NCBI GenBank assembly: GCA_016793325.1
Contig: JAEUKI010000075.1
Location: 248,001 to 312,000 of the forward strand
Origin: Myxococcales bacterium
GTDB lineage: Bacteria; Myxococcota_A; Polyangia; Polyangiales; Ga0077539
DNA length: 64,000 nucleotides
Reading direction: 5' to 3'
Shown here: positions 8,926-18,145 of the stretch, piece after piece
How the letters are laid out: each line of letters starts with the position of its first letter
Position numbering within the stretch: the first letter of the stretch is position 1
Notes under the pieces: generated by a model
Seen by the model: only the letters and a program-made list of their open reading frames with translations
The model's database searches: none
What the model was told of the DNA's origin: nothing
Made by a program: the position numbers and the translations under genes

Positions 8926-11355
8926 GTGCGCCGCGCGATCACCCTCGCTGCGCTCGCCTCGCTCGTGACTGCGCACGCGAGCGCGCAGGGGCGTCCGCGC
9001 GGCGCAGCGCAGGCGAGCCCGAGCGCCGAGCTCGCTCCGCCGCGCGCGATTCGCGTCGGCGAAGTCGTGTTGCCAGCCTCCGCGACCGAGAGCGCTCAGC
9101 CGCTCGCGGTGCTCATGGAGCTCGACCTCGACGAGTGGGGGCGCGTGAGCGCGGCGCGACTCGTGACGTCGAGCGGGGTTCCTTCGGTGGACGAGCGCGT
9201 GCTCGCGGCCGCGCGCGACTTCGAGTTCGACCCAGCGCGGCGCGGCGGACGCGCGATCGCCGTGACGATTCGCTATCGGTACGTCTGCGCGGCGGCTTCG
9301 CGGCGAGCCGCGGACGAGGACGCCCCGAGGCCGACACCACAAATCAACGCAGCACGCCCGAGCGCAGCGCCATCGCAGCGCTCACGAGCGGCCTCGAGCC
9401 CCGTGCGCCCGAGCGCCGAGGGCGATCAGGGCGTGACGGTCTTCGGTCGCGTCGCGTCGCGCGAGATCTTTCGGCGCGAGGTGAGCGCGGACGAGGTCCG
9501 TCGTATCGCTGGCGCCCGCGGAGACGCGCTGCTCGCCGTGCAGAACCTCCCCGGCGTCGCGCGATCGCAGTTCGGGCTCGGGCAGTTCGTCGTGCGCTCG
9601 TCGCCGCCCGAAGACTCGCTGGTGCTACTCGAAGGGCACCCGATCGCGCTGCCCTTTCACTTGTACGGCCTCGCGAGCGCGATCGCGACAGACCTCATCG
9701 AGCGAATCGAAGTCGTCCCGGGAAACTTCAGCGCGCGCTTCGGCCGCGTCGCTGGCGGCGTGGTCAACGTGACGCTCCGCGCGCCGCCGCGGGACCGCGT
9801 GAGGGCGTCGGTCGACGTCGACGTGATCGACGCCGGCGCGTTCGCGTCCGTGCCGATCGGTCGCCGCGCGTCCGTGGCGATCGGGGCGCGCGGGAGCTAC
9901 CTGTCATTGTTGGCACCACTATTCATCCCCGCCGACGGGGCGTCGTTTCGACAGTGGCCTCGGTACTGGGACTGGCAGGTCTCGCTCGACTGGGATCCCA
10001 CCGAGCGCGATTCGATTCGCGTGGTGGGTTCGGGCACGGATGACGCGTTCGTGTCCGACCTTCGAGAGCCTGATCCCAACGACCCGATGGTGCGCGGCGA
10101 GGTGAGCACGCGCACGACGTTTCACGGCGCCCAGGCGCGATGGCGCCACCGGCTCGGGCCCAGCGCCACGCACACGTTTTCGATCGCGGGCGCCTACCAG
10201 CTGCAAGACGTGCGGCTCGGACCCGCGGTGCGCTATCGCTTCGAGGCGCTCAACCTCTCGCTACGTGACGAGCTCGATCTGCGCGTGAGCGCCGCGGCGC
10301 GCGTGCTGCTCGGCGTCGATGTGCAGGGGCTTCTGTCCGACGATCAAGTGCGCGCGCCGCCCGTGGCGACCTCGGGGCTCAGCGATCCCATCTCGCCTGC
10401 GACGCTGGTGACGTATCGGGCCGTGCGCGCCGCGGTGAACCCTGCGGTGTACGGCGAGCTCGAGCTCGCTCCGTCGCCGACGGTGAAGCTCCTCGCGGGC
10501 GTTCGCGCGGACTATCTCTCGTACGCGCGCCGCGCAACGATCGATCCGCGCGCGTCGCTGCGGTGGGCGCTCTCGCGTCGGGTCGCGGTGCGCGCGGGCC
10601 TCGGCGGCTACTCGAGCGCGCCCCGTGGGTACGCGACGCTCCCGGGCTTCGGAAACACGGCGCTCGCGCCCGAGCGATGGGTGCACGCGGGCGTCGGAGT
10701 CGAGTGGGAGGCGCTCGCGGGCGCGCTGGATCTGGACCTCGGGTTGTTCGCGAAGGGCGGCGCTTCGGTGATCGTCGCGAGCGACCGCATCGTCGAGCGC
10801 GAAGGAGCGCGCGTGTCCGAGCGCTTCTCGAACGACGGGGTCGGTCGCGTCGTCGGCGCAGAGGTGTCCGCGCGCATGCGTCCCGGGAGGCTCCCGCTGT
10901 TCGTGCTCGTGTCGTACACGCTGCAGAGCGCAGAGCGCGCGGCGTGCGCGGGGTGCGCGTGGGTCACGTACACCTGGGATCAACCGCACAACCTCAGCGC
11001 GTCGCTCGGCGCTCTCTTGCCGCGAGGGTTCGAGCTCGGCGCGCGGCTGAGGGTGAGCTCGGGGCTCGTCGAGCCTGTGGTGACCGGCGCGATCTATGAC
11101 GCCGCGACGGACACCTCGCTCACCCTCGTCGACCCGTCGCGCGTCGGCAGGCTCCCGCCGTTCGTCTCGCTCGACGTGCGCGGCGCCTGGAAATTTCGCG
11201 CCGGACCCATCCGCGGTCAGCTCGTGCTCGAGGTGCTCAACGCCACCAACTACGAGAACGTCGAGAGTCGACTCTACAGCTTCGACCGCCGCGCGTCGCA
11301 GCCGGTGCTCGGGTTGCCCGTCCTTCCGTCGATCGGGCTCGCCGCGAGTTACTGA
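8926..11355 (+). CDS. TonB-dependent receptor with its own N-terminal TonB-C domain
   Basis: An 809-aa outer-membrane protein. A signal peptide (ending THASAQG) precedes a TonB C-terminal-type domain (about residues 35-125, AIRVGEVVLP to IRYRYVC). A Pro/Ala/Ser linker follows, then a plug domain (about 165-290) with LLAVQNLPGVARSQFG and EVVPGNFSARFGRVAGGVVNV, then a beta-barrel. TonB-C normally sits at the end of the inner-membrane transducer and binds the receptor's TonB box, so having it on the receptor itself is unusual. Start is GTG 8926, 5 bp after the previous stop, because it gives a clean signal peptide. It is the last gene of the kinase operon. Confidence 0.87.
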   Translation: MRRAITLAALASLVTAHASAQGRPRGAAQASPSAELAPPRAIRVGEVVLPASATESAQPLAVLMELDLDEWGRVSAARLVTSSGVPSVDERVLAAARDFEFDPARRGGRAIAVTIRYRYVCAAASRRAADEDAPRPTPQINAARPSAAPSQRSRAASSPVRPSAEGDQGVTVFGRVASREIFRREVSADEVRRIAGARGDALLAVQNLPGVARSQFGLGQFVVRSSPPEDSLVLLEGHPIALPFHLYGLASAIATDLIERIEVVPGNFSARFGRVAGGVVNVTLRAPPRDRVRASVDVDVIDAGAFASVPIGRRASVAIGARGSYLSLLAPLFIPADGASFRQWPRYWDWQVSLDWDPTERDSIRVVGSGTDDAFVSDLREPDPNDPMVRGEVSTRTTFHGAQARWRHRLGPSATHTFSIAGAYQLQDVRLGPAVRYRFEALNLSLRDELDLRVSAAARVLLGVDVQGLLSDDQVRAPPVATSGLSDPISPATLVTYRAVRAAVNPAVYGELELAPSPTVKLLAGVRADYLSYARRATIDPRASLRWALSRRVAVRAGLGGYSSAPRGYATLPGFGNTALAPERWVHAGVGVEWEALAGALDLDLGLFAKGGASVIVASDRIVEREGARVSERFSNDGVGRVVGAEVSARMRPGRLPLFVLVSYTLQSAERAACAGCAWVTYTWDQPHNLSASLGALLPRGFELGARLRVSSGLVEPVVTGAIYDAATDTSLTLVDPSRVGRLPPFVSLDVRGAWKFRAGPIRGQLVLEVLNATNYENVESRLYSFDRRASQPVLGLPVLPSIGLAASY

Positions 11356-11388
11356 GACAAATCACAGCCCACTCGATTGTGTGTGCGC

Positions 11389-12552
11389 TCACGGAACCGA
11401 GTGCAAGATCGTCCCGCCCTCGCCGACGGCCCACGCGTCGTCGGCGCTCGCGGCCCACACGCCGAAGAGCGTCCGCGGCGTGATGTCCTCGATGGCGGCC
11501 CAGCTCACGCCGTTGGAGCGCGCGATGGTCCCGCGCGTACCGACGGCCCAGACGCAGCTGCGATCGATGCCCCACACCGTGCGGAGCAGATTACGTGTGC
11601 CTGTATTGACCGACGTCCACGTCCCGCGCTCGAAGCGATGCATCGTCCCTGCGTCGCCGGTGACCCAAAACTCCTCGGGGCCCATGGCCCAAAGTCCGAG
11701 CTCGAACGTGACGACGGCGACGGGCAGCGTGGCGGCGGGCGCGACGAACGTCGTGCCGTTCCACCGGAGCATGGTGTCGTCGAGGGCGACGATCCAAAGG
11801 TCTGTGGGGGACGTGCCGCCGATGTCGAGGTAGCGGGTGCGATTGCCGCCGGTGCGGATCGTGTTCCACCGAACGCCGTCCCAGCGAAACACGATGTCGT
11901 CCGAGAACTCGACGCGTCCGCCGACGATCCACGCGTCGGTGCGAGACATTCCGAAGACCGATCGTGGCAGATACCGCACGGCTGGCGCAGGAACTCGAAT
12001 CCATGTGCGCCCGTCGAAGTGGACGATCACGAGCCACCCGCCCGTGTCGTACCCGACGGCCCACACGTCGTCCGGCGCCGAGCCCCACACCGACCGAAAG
12101 CTCGTGTTCGCTGCGGGGGTCGAGACAGGGCTCCAAGTCGTGCCGGTCCAACGCAAGATCGTCGATCGGTCTCCAACGATCCAAACGTCCCTTGGACCGA
12201 AGCCCCACACCGCGCGCAAATCCGACCCTGTTGGGGAGGTCACGCGCTGCCACACGCCCACGGACGCATCGGTGATCGCTCCGTCGGCGTTGGCTGCGTC
12301 CGCGTCGTCGATGGCGTCGACGAGCGCGTCTTCTTGTGCGTCCGCGGTGACCGCGTCGATCCCGATCACGTCGGGCGGAGCCTCGACGACGTCCGGCGCG
12401 TCGACTGGTGAGGCGATGTCCCGCGAGGAAACGTCGCTCTCTGCCGCTGCGTCGGCGCGGTCTTTGACGAGCGAAACGTCGATCGTGCAGCTCGCTGCTG
12501 CGAGGGCCACGGCGAACGGAAGTCCGCGCGCCGCGCGAACGCGCAGTGCCAT
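11389..12552 (-). CDS. Seven-repeat beta-propeller lipoprotein
   Basis: A 387-aa lipoprotein: the signal sequence ends in LAAASC, then an Asp/Ala-rich linker (about residues 25-95). Next come seven repeats of the type VWG..P.DVWAVG....I.R..G (for example LRAVWGFGPRDVWIVG and FRSVWGSAPDDVWAVG), consistent with one seven-bladed propeller. Ligand unknown; it probably faces the periplasm or cell surface. Start chosen at ATG 12552, where the lipoprotein signal begins; ATG 12576, 8 nt after the previous stop, is an in-frame alternative without a ribosome site. It is the last gene of the sigma-factor operon. Confidence 0.75.
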   Translation of the reverse strand: MALRVRAARGLPFAVALAAASCTIDVSLVKDRADAAAESDVSSRDIASPVDAPDVVEAPPDVIGIDAVTADAQEDALVDAIDDADAANADGAITDASVGVWQRVTSPTGSDLRAVWGFGPRDVWIVGDRSTILRWTGTTWSPVSTPAANTSFRSVWGSAPDDVWAVGYDTGGWLVIVHFDGRTWIRVPAPAVRYLPRSVFGMSRTDAWIVGGRVEFSDDIVFRWDGVRWNTIRTGGNRTRYLDIGGTSPTDLWIVALDDTMLRWNGTTFVAPAATLPVAVVTFELGLWAMGPEEFWVTGDAGTMHRFERGTWTSVNTGTRNLLRTVWGIDRSCVWAVGTRGTIARSNGVSWAAIEDITPRTLFGVWAASADDAWAVGEGGTILHSVP

Positions 12553-12584
12553 CGTCTCTCGCCGCTCGACGCTCATGACGAGCG

Positions 12585-13436
12585 CTACTGTGAACGATTC
12601 AGCAAACGACGCAACCGTGGGGCGTACATGCTGGTCGGAGCGCGCTCCAAGAACGCCTGCGCTCGGGCGCGAGCCTCGTCCTGGCGCCCCGATCGATCGA
12701 GCGCGAGCACGCCGAGAAACTCGCGCTCGTCCCGGAGTCTGCCGCGCGGAAAATCTCGATCGAACGCGTCGAGCATCGCGAGGGCCGCCGCGGGGTCGCG
12801 CGCGATCGTGGCCATCACCTGCTGGAGCGCGTTGTTCTCTCGCTGCTCTTGCGGCTGCGCGAGCGTCTGTTCGGGCAACGGCAAGCCCTGGCTCGTCGAC
12901 GAAATCGCGCTCGGCGCGACGAACGGCCGCGCGGGGACGCGGTTGACCTGAACGCGCGCAGACAGCTCGTTGCTTCGGCGCGCGGGCTCCGTGATCGAGG
13001 GCGCGACCGTGGGAACCACCCGCAACGGCGCAACGGGCGGCGCAACCACTGCGATGGGCGCGATGGGCGCGACGGGCGCGATGGGCGCAGCGGGCGCGAG
13101 CGAGAGCACGGGCGCGATGGGCGTGTTCGTGCTGCGCGCGACGCGGGCGGGTTGCGACTGCGTGATCGTCGTTCGTTGGGGCGCAGGGCGATTGGCGACC
13201 GACTGCGCGGTGACGATCGTCGCGACGCTCGCGCCGACGACGGCGACGCCCGTGGCGAGCTTCGCGGCGGTGACGCCTCCCGCGACGAGACCGACTGGAG
13301 CGGCTGCGATCTTGGCCACCGCGTGCGCGGCGACCTTGCGCTCGACGAGCGTCATCGGTCGCGGCTTCGCCGCGGCGCGGAGCAGCTCGCGCGCCTCCGT
13401 CGAGAGAGGGCTCGGTAGTTTTGGATCGGCGCTCAT
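12585..13436 (-). CDS. Membrane partner of ECF sigma factor (putative anti-sigma)
   Basis: A 283-aa protein: a basic cytoplasmic N-terminus of about 45 residues, one hydrophobic segment (about 43-78), a long Pro/Ala/Val/Thr-rich spacer with repeated APIAP units, and a helical C-terminal TPR-like region (about 205-283). Its ATG overlaps the stop of the sigma-factor gene, so the two are translationally coupled. That position and the single membrane segment suggest an anti-sigma or regulator role, but no zinc anti-sigma (HxxxCxxC) motif is present. The C-terminal region matches that of the protein at 21956-22810, which follows the second sigma factor in the same way. Confidence 0.7.
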   Translation of the reverse strand: MSADPKLPSPLSTEARELLRAAAKPRPMTLVERKVAAHAVAKIAAAPVGLVAGGVTAAKLATGVAVVGASVATIVTAQSVANRPAPQRTTITQSQPARVARSTNTPIAPVLSLAPAAPIAPVAPIAPIAVVAPPVAPLRVVPTVAPSITEPARRSNELSARVQVNRVPARPFVAPSAISSTSQGLPLPEQTLAQPQEQRENNALQQVMATIARDPAAALAMLDAFDRDFPRGRLRDEREFLGVLALDRSGRQDEARARAQAFLERAPTSMYAPRLRRLLNRSQ

Positions 13437-14038
13437 CGCGCACCTCCACGGTGGCTCTTGTCGAAGTCTTTGCGGAGCTTCTCGAACTGCGCGCGCGCCG
13501 CGTGCAGGCGCGAATAGACAGTTCCGACGGGGACGCTAAGCACTTTGGAGATCTCGTCGCAGGACATCGACTCGACCTCGAACATCACAAGCACCGCGCG
13601 CTTCTCGATGTCCATCGCGTCGAGCAGCGTGGCGAGGATGACCCTCGCTTGCTCGCGGCTCGCGCACTGCTCGGGGTCGCGCTCGCTCGACTCGTCGACC
13701 ACTTCGGGGATGTCTTCGGACCCGTGCTCTTTTCGACGCGCGAGCTTGCGGCGGTAGCCCGCGACGACGCGGAGGCAGATCCCGAACAGCCACGTCGTGA
13801 GCGTCGAGCGACCTTCGAAGTCCGCGAGGCGACGGTGCACGACGACGAAGACTTCTTGCAGTTGGTCTTGGAGGTCCGCGTCGCGAACGCCCATGCGCTG
13901 CAGTGTGGCCCACACGAACTCTCCGTGCGCCTGGTACACCGCGGCGACGGTGGGCGGCGTCGTCGGCGCCGATGCTGGAACGGCTGCGACTGCTGCGGTC
14001 GAGAGCGTGGCGGTCACGTCGGAGGTTGAGTGTCCCAT
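13433..14038 (-). CDS. ECF-type RNA polymerase sigma factor
   Basis: A 201-aa sigma-70 family protein with region 2 at about residues 34-95 (DLQDQLQEVFVVVHRRL, then TLTTWLFGICLRVV) and region 4 at about 140-190 (MSCDEISKVLSVPVGTVYSRLHAAR, the helix-turn-helix). There is no region 1.1 or 3, as expected for the ECF group. The gene lies 13 bp after the secreted protein gene and overlaps the next gene by ATGA. A paralogue of the same length lies at 22798-23403. The N-terminal 30 residues are Ala/Thr/Pro-rich. Target promoters cannot be read from this window. Confidence 0.93.
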   Translation of the reverse strand: MGHSTSDVTATLSTAAVAAVPASAPTTPPTVAAVYQAHGEFVWATLQRMGVRDADLQDQLQEVFVVVHRRLADFEGRSTLTTWLFGICLRVVAGYRRKLARRKEHGSEDIPEVVDESSERDPEQCASREQARVILATLLDAMDIEKRAVLVMFEVESMSCDEISKVLSVPVGTVYSRLHAARAQFEKLRKDFDKSHRGGAR

Positions 14039-14051
14039 AGACGTCGGGCCT

Positions 14052-15200
14052 TCAACGAAAGCGCGCGCCGAGCGCGATCCACGCGCCGGCTGCGAGCCAG
14101 GGTTGTTCGAACACGGGCGAGTATACGGTCGCTCCTTGTGCGCTCGTGGACTCGAGTCCGAAGCGATAGCGCGTGATGGGGAGATCGGCCTCGATTCCCA
14201 GGTCGAGCGAGAGGGGGCCGACGAGGCGAATCGTTCCCACGGCCGCTGCGGTGAGCGCGAAGAACGCCCGTTGTCCGCTCTCGGCCGGCGCGCGCTCGTG
14301 AGGGACAGCGTGCATCGCCCCTACCGTGGGCCCGAGCGAGAGCGAGAGCGCGAAGCGCGAGAGGTCGACGAGCTCGACGTCGCCGCCGAGCGTGACCGTC
14401 GTGAGCCCGAAGGACACCATCCCGATGCTCGCTGTGTCCGATCGCTGCTCGGGCAAGAACCGCAGCCAAGTGCGCACGCCGAACCGGCGATACACGCGCA
14501 CATATCCGTGCAGGGAGGCGCCGCTCGAGAGCGCGGGCAGCGCGCCGAGCGAGGCCCAGCCGCCGAGCGACACCGCGCCGATGTCCGCGCGAGGGGGCTG
14601 CAACGGCTGCGGTTGAACGGGGCTTGAATTCGTGGGTGTGAATGGCGCCTCGGTGACCGCGCCAGCGAGCGAGAGGGCGGCTCGGACCGCGGCGGACGTC
14701 GGGGGCTCGCTCGGAGAGGCCGCGGGGTCTGCGTCGGGGTCGAGGGCGAGGGTGATGGCGAAGACCGCGGCTTCGACGGCGGCTTCGCACTCGGGGCGCT
14801 CGCTCGAGAGGGTGCGGCTGCCGAGGAGCGTTCCGTCGACGTTGCGGAGAAAGAGCTCGATGCGCCACTGGTTGTCGACGCGCGCGACGATGGCCTCGAT
14901 CGACTGCGCGGCGGAGGGCGAGAAGACCGCGCGAGCGAGGCGCGACTCGACGGCGTCGGTGATCGCGCTCGGGCCGGGGCACTGCTCGGCCCCGTGCGCG
15001 CGAACCCAGGAGAATCGCAGCGTTCCCGCGATCGAGGGCATCGAGGAGGCGGGCGAGGGATTCGCGGGAGCGGTCGCGGCTCGAGTCGATGACGTCGGCT
15101 GCGACAGCGGCAGCACTAAGGGTTGTGCACCGACCGATCCGGCGGCGCTGATCGCCGCACCGCAGAGCGCGACGAAGCACAAGCGAGGCACGAGGGGCAT
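14052..15200 (-). CDS. Secreted two-part protein, probably outer-membrane beta-rich; paralogue at 23442-24833
   Basis: A 382-aa protein with a clear signal peptide (cut near GSVGAQP). Residues 55-150 form a small domain (GTLRFSWVRAHGAEQCPGPSAI to AVFAITLALDPD) with two Cys. The C-terminal half (about 205-382) has alternating polar/apolar strands (VELVDLSRFALSLSLGPTVGA) and ends in a Phe-Arg pair, in the style of outer-membrane barrels. A GAGGTG ribosome site lies about 10 nt upstream. No named family recognised. It sits just upstream of the ECF sigma factor, and its paralogue holds the same place in the second cassette, so it may be an envelope element of that pathway. Confidence 0.65.
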   Translation of the reverse strand: MPLVPRLCFVALCGAAISAAGSVGAQPLVLPLSQPTSSTRAATAPANPSPASSMPSIAGTLRFSWVRAHGAEQCPGPSAITDAVESRLARAVFSPSAAQSIEAIVARVDNQWRIELFLRNVDGTLLGSRTLSSERPECEAAVEAAVFAITLALDPDADPAASPSEPPTSAAVRAALSLAGAVTEAPFTPTNSSPVQPQPLQPPRADIGAVSLGGWASLGALPALSSGASLHGYVRVYRRFGVRTWLRFLPEQRSDTASIGMVSFGLTTVTLGGDVELVDLSRFALSLSLGPTVGAMHAVPHERAPAESGQRAFFALTAAAVGTIRLVGPLSLDLGIEADLPITRYRFGLESTSAQGATVYSPVFEQPWLAAGAWIALGARFR

Positions 15201-15252
15201 GATACCGCACCTCGGGGCAGAATGTTCGGGATCGCGCGCGGGCGATCGGAGC

Positions 15253-16866
15253 TCACGGCCCCCTGTGCGGTCCCGGTGGGGTCCAGCGTTGGTCGTTGTC
15301 GACGTCGACGAAGATGGGGTTCGTGAACGCGAGCGACGGAAGCGGTCGCGCGTGGTCGCCTGCGACGTCGAAGGGCGCGGGGTCGTCTGCGCGCGTTCGA
15401 ACGACGATCCACGCGTCGCGCGTGAGCTCGAGGGGGATCTCCCAGCGCTGTCTTCGCACGCCGTCCATCGATGTCGCGTCGAAGTCGCGCGCGGCGACCA
15501 TCACGTGATTGGCGTACACTTCGACGCGCTGCGCGGGGACGAAGGACGGCGCTTGAAGCGAGACCGAGACGGTGACGCTGCGACCCGCGTTGCGCGCGAG
15601 CTGACCTGGGCGAGTTGTTCCGACGGTGGCGCGGAGAAAGGGCCCCGACGTCACCATCGCGTCTCCGGCGCGGATCGCGCTCGAGACCATCGCGTCGGTG
15701 ATCATCGCAGGGTCGTCCGTAGCGACGCGGAGGTACGTACGCGGCCATCCGGGAGGCGTCTTGGCGAGGCGATGGGTGTCCGTGTTGCCCGTCGCTGTCG
15801 CGGAATTTCCAAGGTCGATCGTGGTCATCCACGCGTCGATCACCGAGTCGACCGTGGCGAGCACGCGCGGGTCTTCGTCGAGCGTGTGCGAGTTGAAAAC
15901 CTCGACGGCGTCGAACTGCGTGTAGAGGTCCATGCGCGCGCGGCCGGTGCTCGGGTCGAAGCCGGCGAGGGACCAATAGCCGATGGGGTGGGTGTTCCAC
16001 ATCGGGTGATTGAGCTGGATCATCGCTGACGGAACGACTTCTCTTGCCCGCGCGACGATCTGCGCCACCGAGGGCTCGAGGTGCGCGAGATCACGACTCG
16101 GCTCGATCTCCGCGGGGATCGGAAACGCGTTGAAGTGCCCGAACCCGTCGGTCGTGATCTCGTCCCCGCGGATCCAGTGGATGTACGACTCGAGGCCCAG
16201 CGACGCGATCGCCGGCGCGAAATCCGCGCTGGTGTCGTGGTCGGTGCTCGCGAACACCTCCACGCCCTCGGCCGCGAGCGACAGCACGCGGTGGTCGAGC
16301 GGAACATCACTGTCGAAGCTCGGCGCGCTGTGCACGTGAAACTCCGCCGCGACCTCGCCCTCGGTCTCGATCACGCGACGGAGCGTCGCGCGCAAGATCG
16401 CCCCGCGCCGCGGCCCCACGGTGACCTCGCCGAGGTCGATCGTCGCGTACTCGACGCCGCGCGAGACCGTGAGTCGATACGTTCCGGGGGCGAGTCCGTC
16501 GGGGCCGGCGCGATCGACGGGGATCACCGCGCGCCCGCGCCCCATGAGCACCCAACGGTTGGACCCGAGCGCGACGGACGCTTGGTCGATCCAGACGCCG
16601 CGTTGATTATCGGTGCCCCAGACTGGATCGGGGGTCCCGTTGGTCCCTCGCAGGGTGAGCTTGCAGGGGAGGCCGCGGCCGGTGAGCTCGTCAGTGATGT
16701 ACACCTCGAGCCGCTCGCGGTCGGTCACGTCCGCTTCGACGTCCGGGTGAATCCACGAAGCGTCGCGAAAGCCCTGGTTGTTCGGGCATCCCGAGAAGAG
16801 CAACGCGAAGGCCAAGACTCGAAGCTTCATGAAGCGGCGCGAAAAGCGTAGCACCCTTGCCGTCAT
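15253..16866 (-). CDS. PHP-domain metal-dependent phosphoesterase lipoprotein
   Basis: A 537-aa lipoprotein (signal ending LLFSGC). An N-terminal beta region (about 40-155) precedes a PHP-type phosphoesterase domain with the metal-binding motifs EFHVHSAPSFDSD, FASTDHDTS, QLNHPMW and TGNTDTHRL. A C-terminal beta domain ends near FVDVDNDQRWTPPG. Exported PHP proteins usually hydrolyse phosphate esters or related bonds; the substrate is unknown. ATG 16866 overlaps the stop of the upstream gene (ATGA) and follows a GGAGG-like site; MKLRV at 16830 is an alternative. It lies 52 bp upstream of the secreted two-part protein gene. Confidence 0.82.
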   Translation of the reverse strand: MTARVLRFSRRFMKLRVLAFALLFSGCPNNQGFRDASWIHPDVEADVTDRERLEVYITDELTGRGLPCKLTLRGTNGTPDPVWGTDNQRGVWIDQASVALGSNRWVLMGRGRAVIPVDRAGPDGLAPGTYRLTVSRGVEYATIDLGEVTVGPRRGAILRATLRRVIETEGEVAAEFHVHSAPSFDSDVPLDHRVLSLAAEGVEVFASTDHDTSADFAPAIASLGLESYIHWIRGDEITTDGFGHFNAFPIPAEIEPSRDLAHLEPSVAQIVARAREVVPSAMIQLNHPMWNTHPIGYWSLAGFDPSTGRARMDLYTQFDAVEVFNSHTLDEDPRVLATVDSVIDAWMTTIDLGNSATATGNTDTHRLAKTPPGWPRTYLRVATDDPAMITDAMVSSAIRAGDAMVTSGPFLRATVGTTRPGQLARNAGRSVTVSVSLQAPSFVPAQRVEVYANHVMVAARDFDATSMDGVRRQRWEIPLELTRDAWIVVRTRADDPAPFDVAGDHARPLPSLAFTNPIFVDVDNDQRWTPPGPHRGP

Positions 16867-18140
16867 CGCCTCCGCGTCGCGGGGCGCGCGCTCGGCGTTG
16901 GCGCGGCCTCGCCCGGCTGCCAGAGCGTGATGCGATAGGGCTTCTGGTCGGTGTCGTCCGTGAGGTACGTGAGCACGTCGCCGGGGCACACGCGGTCGAT
17001 CGCGACGTTGTCTCGCGTGCGTTCGATCGCCGTGCGTTGTCCCGAGAGTCGCGAGTAGCGAGACACGCGCGGCGCGAACAGCCCCTCTCCGCGGGTCAGC
17101 GTGACGAGCTGACACTCGCGGCGGATCGAGCCCGTGTCGAGCACCGCGATCACGCGGTAGAAATCGTTGCGACCGAGGTCGACGACGGGGTCGTGCTCGC
17201 TCGGAATCGGTCGCCCAGCCGCGAGCTCGGCGAACGTCGTGCTGATCATTGTCTGCTCTTCGATCGACAACGGTCCTGCGATGCGCGGATGCACGCTGAT
17301 GCCTGCGCCGGTGGCTCCGGAGTTGCGCGCAGACATGTCCCACAAGAGCGCGATGGTCGGGCGCATCACAGGGATCAAGGCCGCTGCGCCCACGGGCGCA
17401 TCGTGGCTCGGCTCGACGGGGACCAGCCCCGCCTCGGGCGGCTCGCGCGTCGCGGCCGCGAGGGGCTCTTCGACTTGCGCCGCCAGGGCCGCGAGCGCGT
17501 CTTCGTTGAGTCCTTGCACTGGCAAACGCGAGGGACCGCCCACCGCGCTCCAAGGCGCGCGGAGCACTTGCCAACGAACGGTCGCGTCCACGCGTCGCGG
17601 CGGGTAGCTCCCGTCGAGCGACTGCAGCGCGACGCGCGCGTCGAGCGTCGTGGCTTGCCTCGCGCACCAACCGAGCGTCACGGTCAGGGCGTCGCGCGAG
17701 GTGACCTGAAGCCAACTCGCGTTGCGCTGATACGGCGCCGAGCCTTGCTCGAGCACGCTGCGCTCGAAGGTCGCGCCCTCGTTGCTCGCCCCGTCGATGA
17801 GCGCTGCGTGTTTGGGAGCCGCGTATCCTTCGATCGCAGTCACGACGATCGCCGCGCACTCGTTGGCCGCGACGTCGAAGCGCTTGGCGAAGCTCGCCCA
17901 GTGCGCGTTGTGCCTCGTGACGGGCGCTGTTCCCGTTGTGTCGTCGCGAAGGCCGCTCTGACGCAGGCGAGCGACCGCGGCGTCGAACGATGGTTGCGCC
18001 GCTGCCGCGTCGATCGGCCGCAGTTGCGGAGGGTCGATTCGCCGGTCGCGAAACGCAGCGCCCGCGAACACTGCGACGCCGAGCGCAGCGAAGACGGATA
18101 AACCGAGACAGCCAATCCGAGAAGACACGAGTACAATCAT
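16863..18140 (-). CDS. Uncharacterised envelope protein with N-terminal membrane anchor
   Basis: A 425-aa protein with one N-terminal hydrophobic segment (IVLVSSRIGCLGLSVFAALGVAVFAGAAF), acting as a signal anchor or signal peptide, then a long periplasmic region. I recognise no domain. Visible features are scattered Cys residues (NECAA, LGWCAR, RRECQL, RVCPGD) and an Arg-rich C-terminal tail. Its stop overlaps the start of the PHP lipoprotein gene. Its own start (ATG 18140) is only 5 bp from the divergent ATG at 18146, so the promoters of the two transcripts must overlap the opposing coding regions, or one start is misplaced. Confidence 0.6.
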   Translation of the reverse strand: MIVLVSSRIGCLGLSVFAALGVAVFAGAAFRDRRIDPPQLRPIDAAAAQPSFDAAVARLRQSGLRDDTTGTAPVTRHNAHWASFAKRFDVAANECAAIVVTAIEGYAAPKHAALIDGASNEGATFERSVLEQGSAPYQRNASWLQVTSRDALTVTLGWCARQATTLDARVALQSLDGSYPPRRVDATVRWQVLRAPWSAVGGPSRLPVQGLNEDALAALAAQVEEPLAAATREPPEAGLVPVEPSHDAPVGAAALIPVMRPTIALLWDMSARNSGATGAGISVHPRIAGPLSIEEQTMISTTFAELAAGRPIPSEHDPVVDLGRNDFYRVIAVLDTGSIRRECQLVTLTRGEGLFAPRVSRYSRLSGQRTAIERTRDNVAIDRVCPGDVLTYLTDDTDQKPYRITLWQPGEAAPTPSARPATRRR

Positions 18141-18145
18141 CGGTG

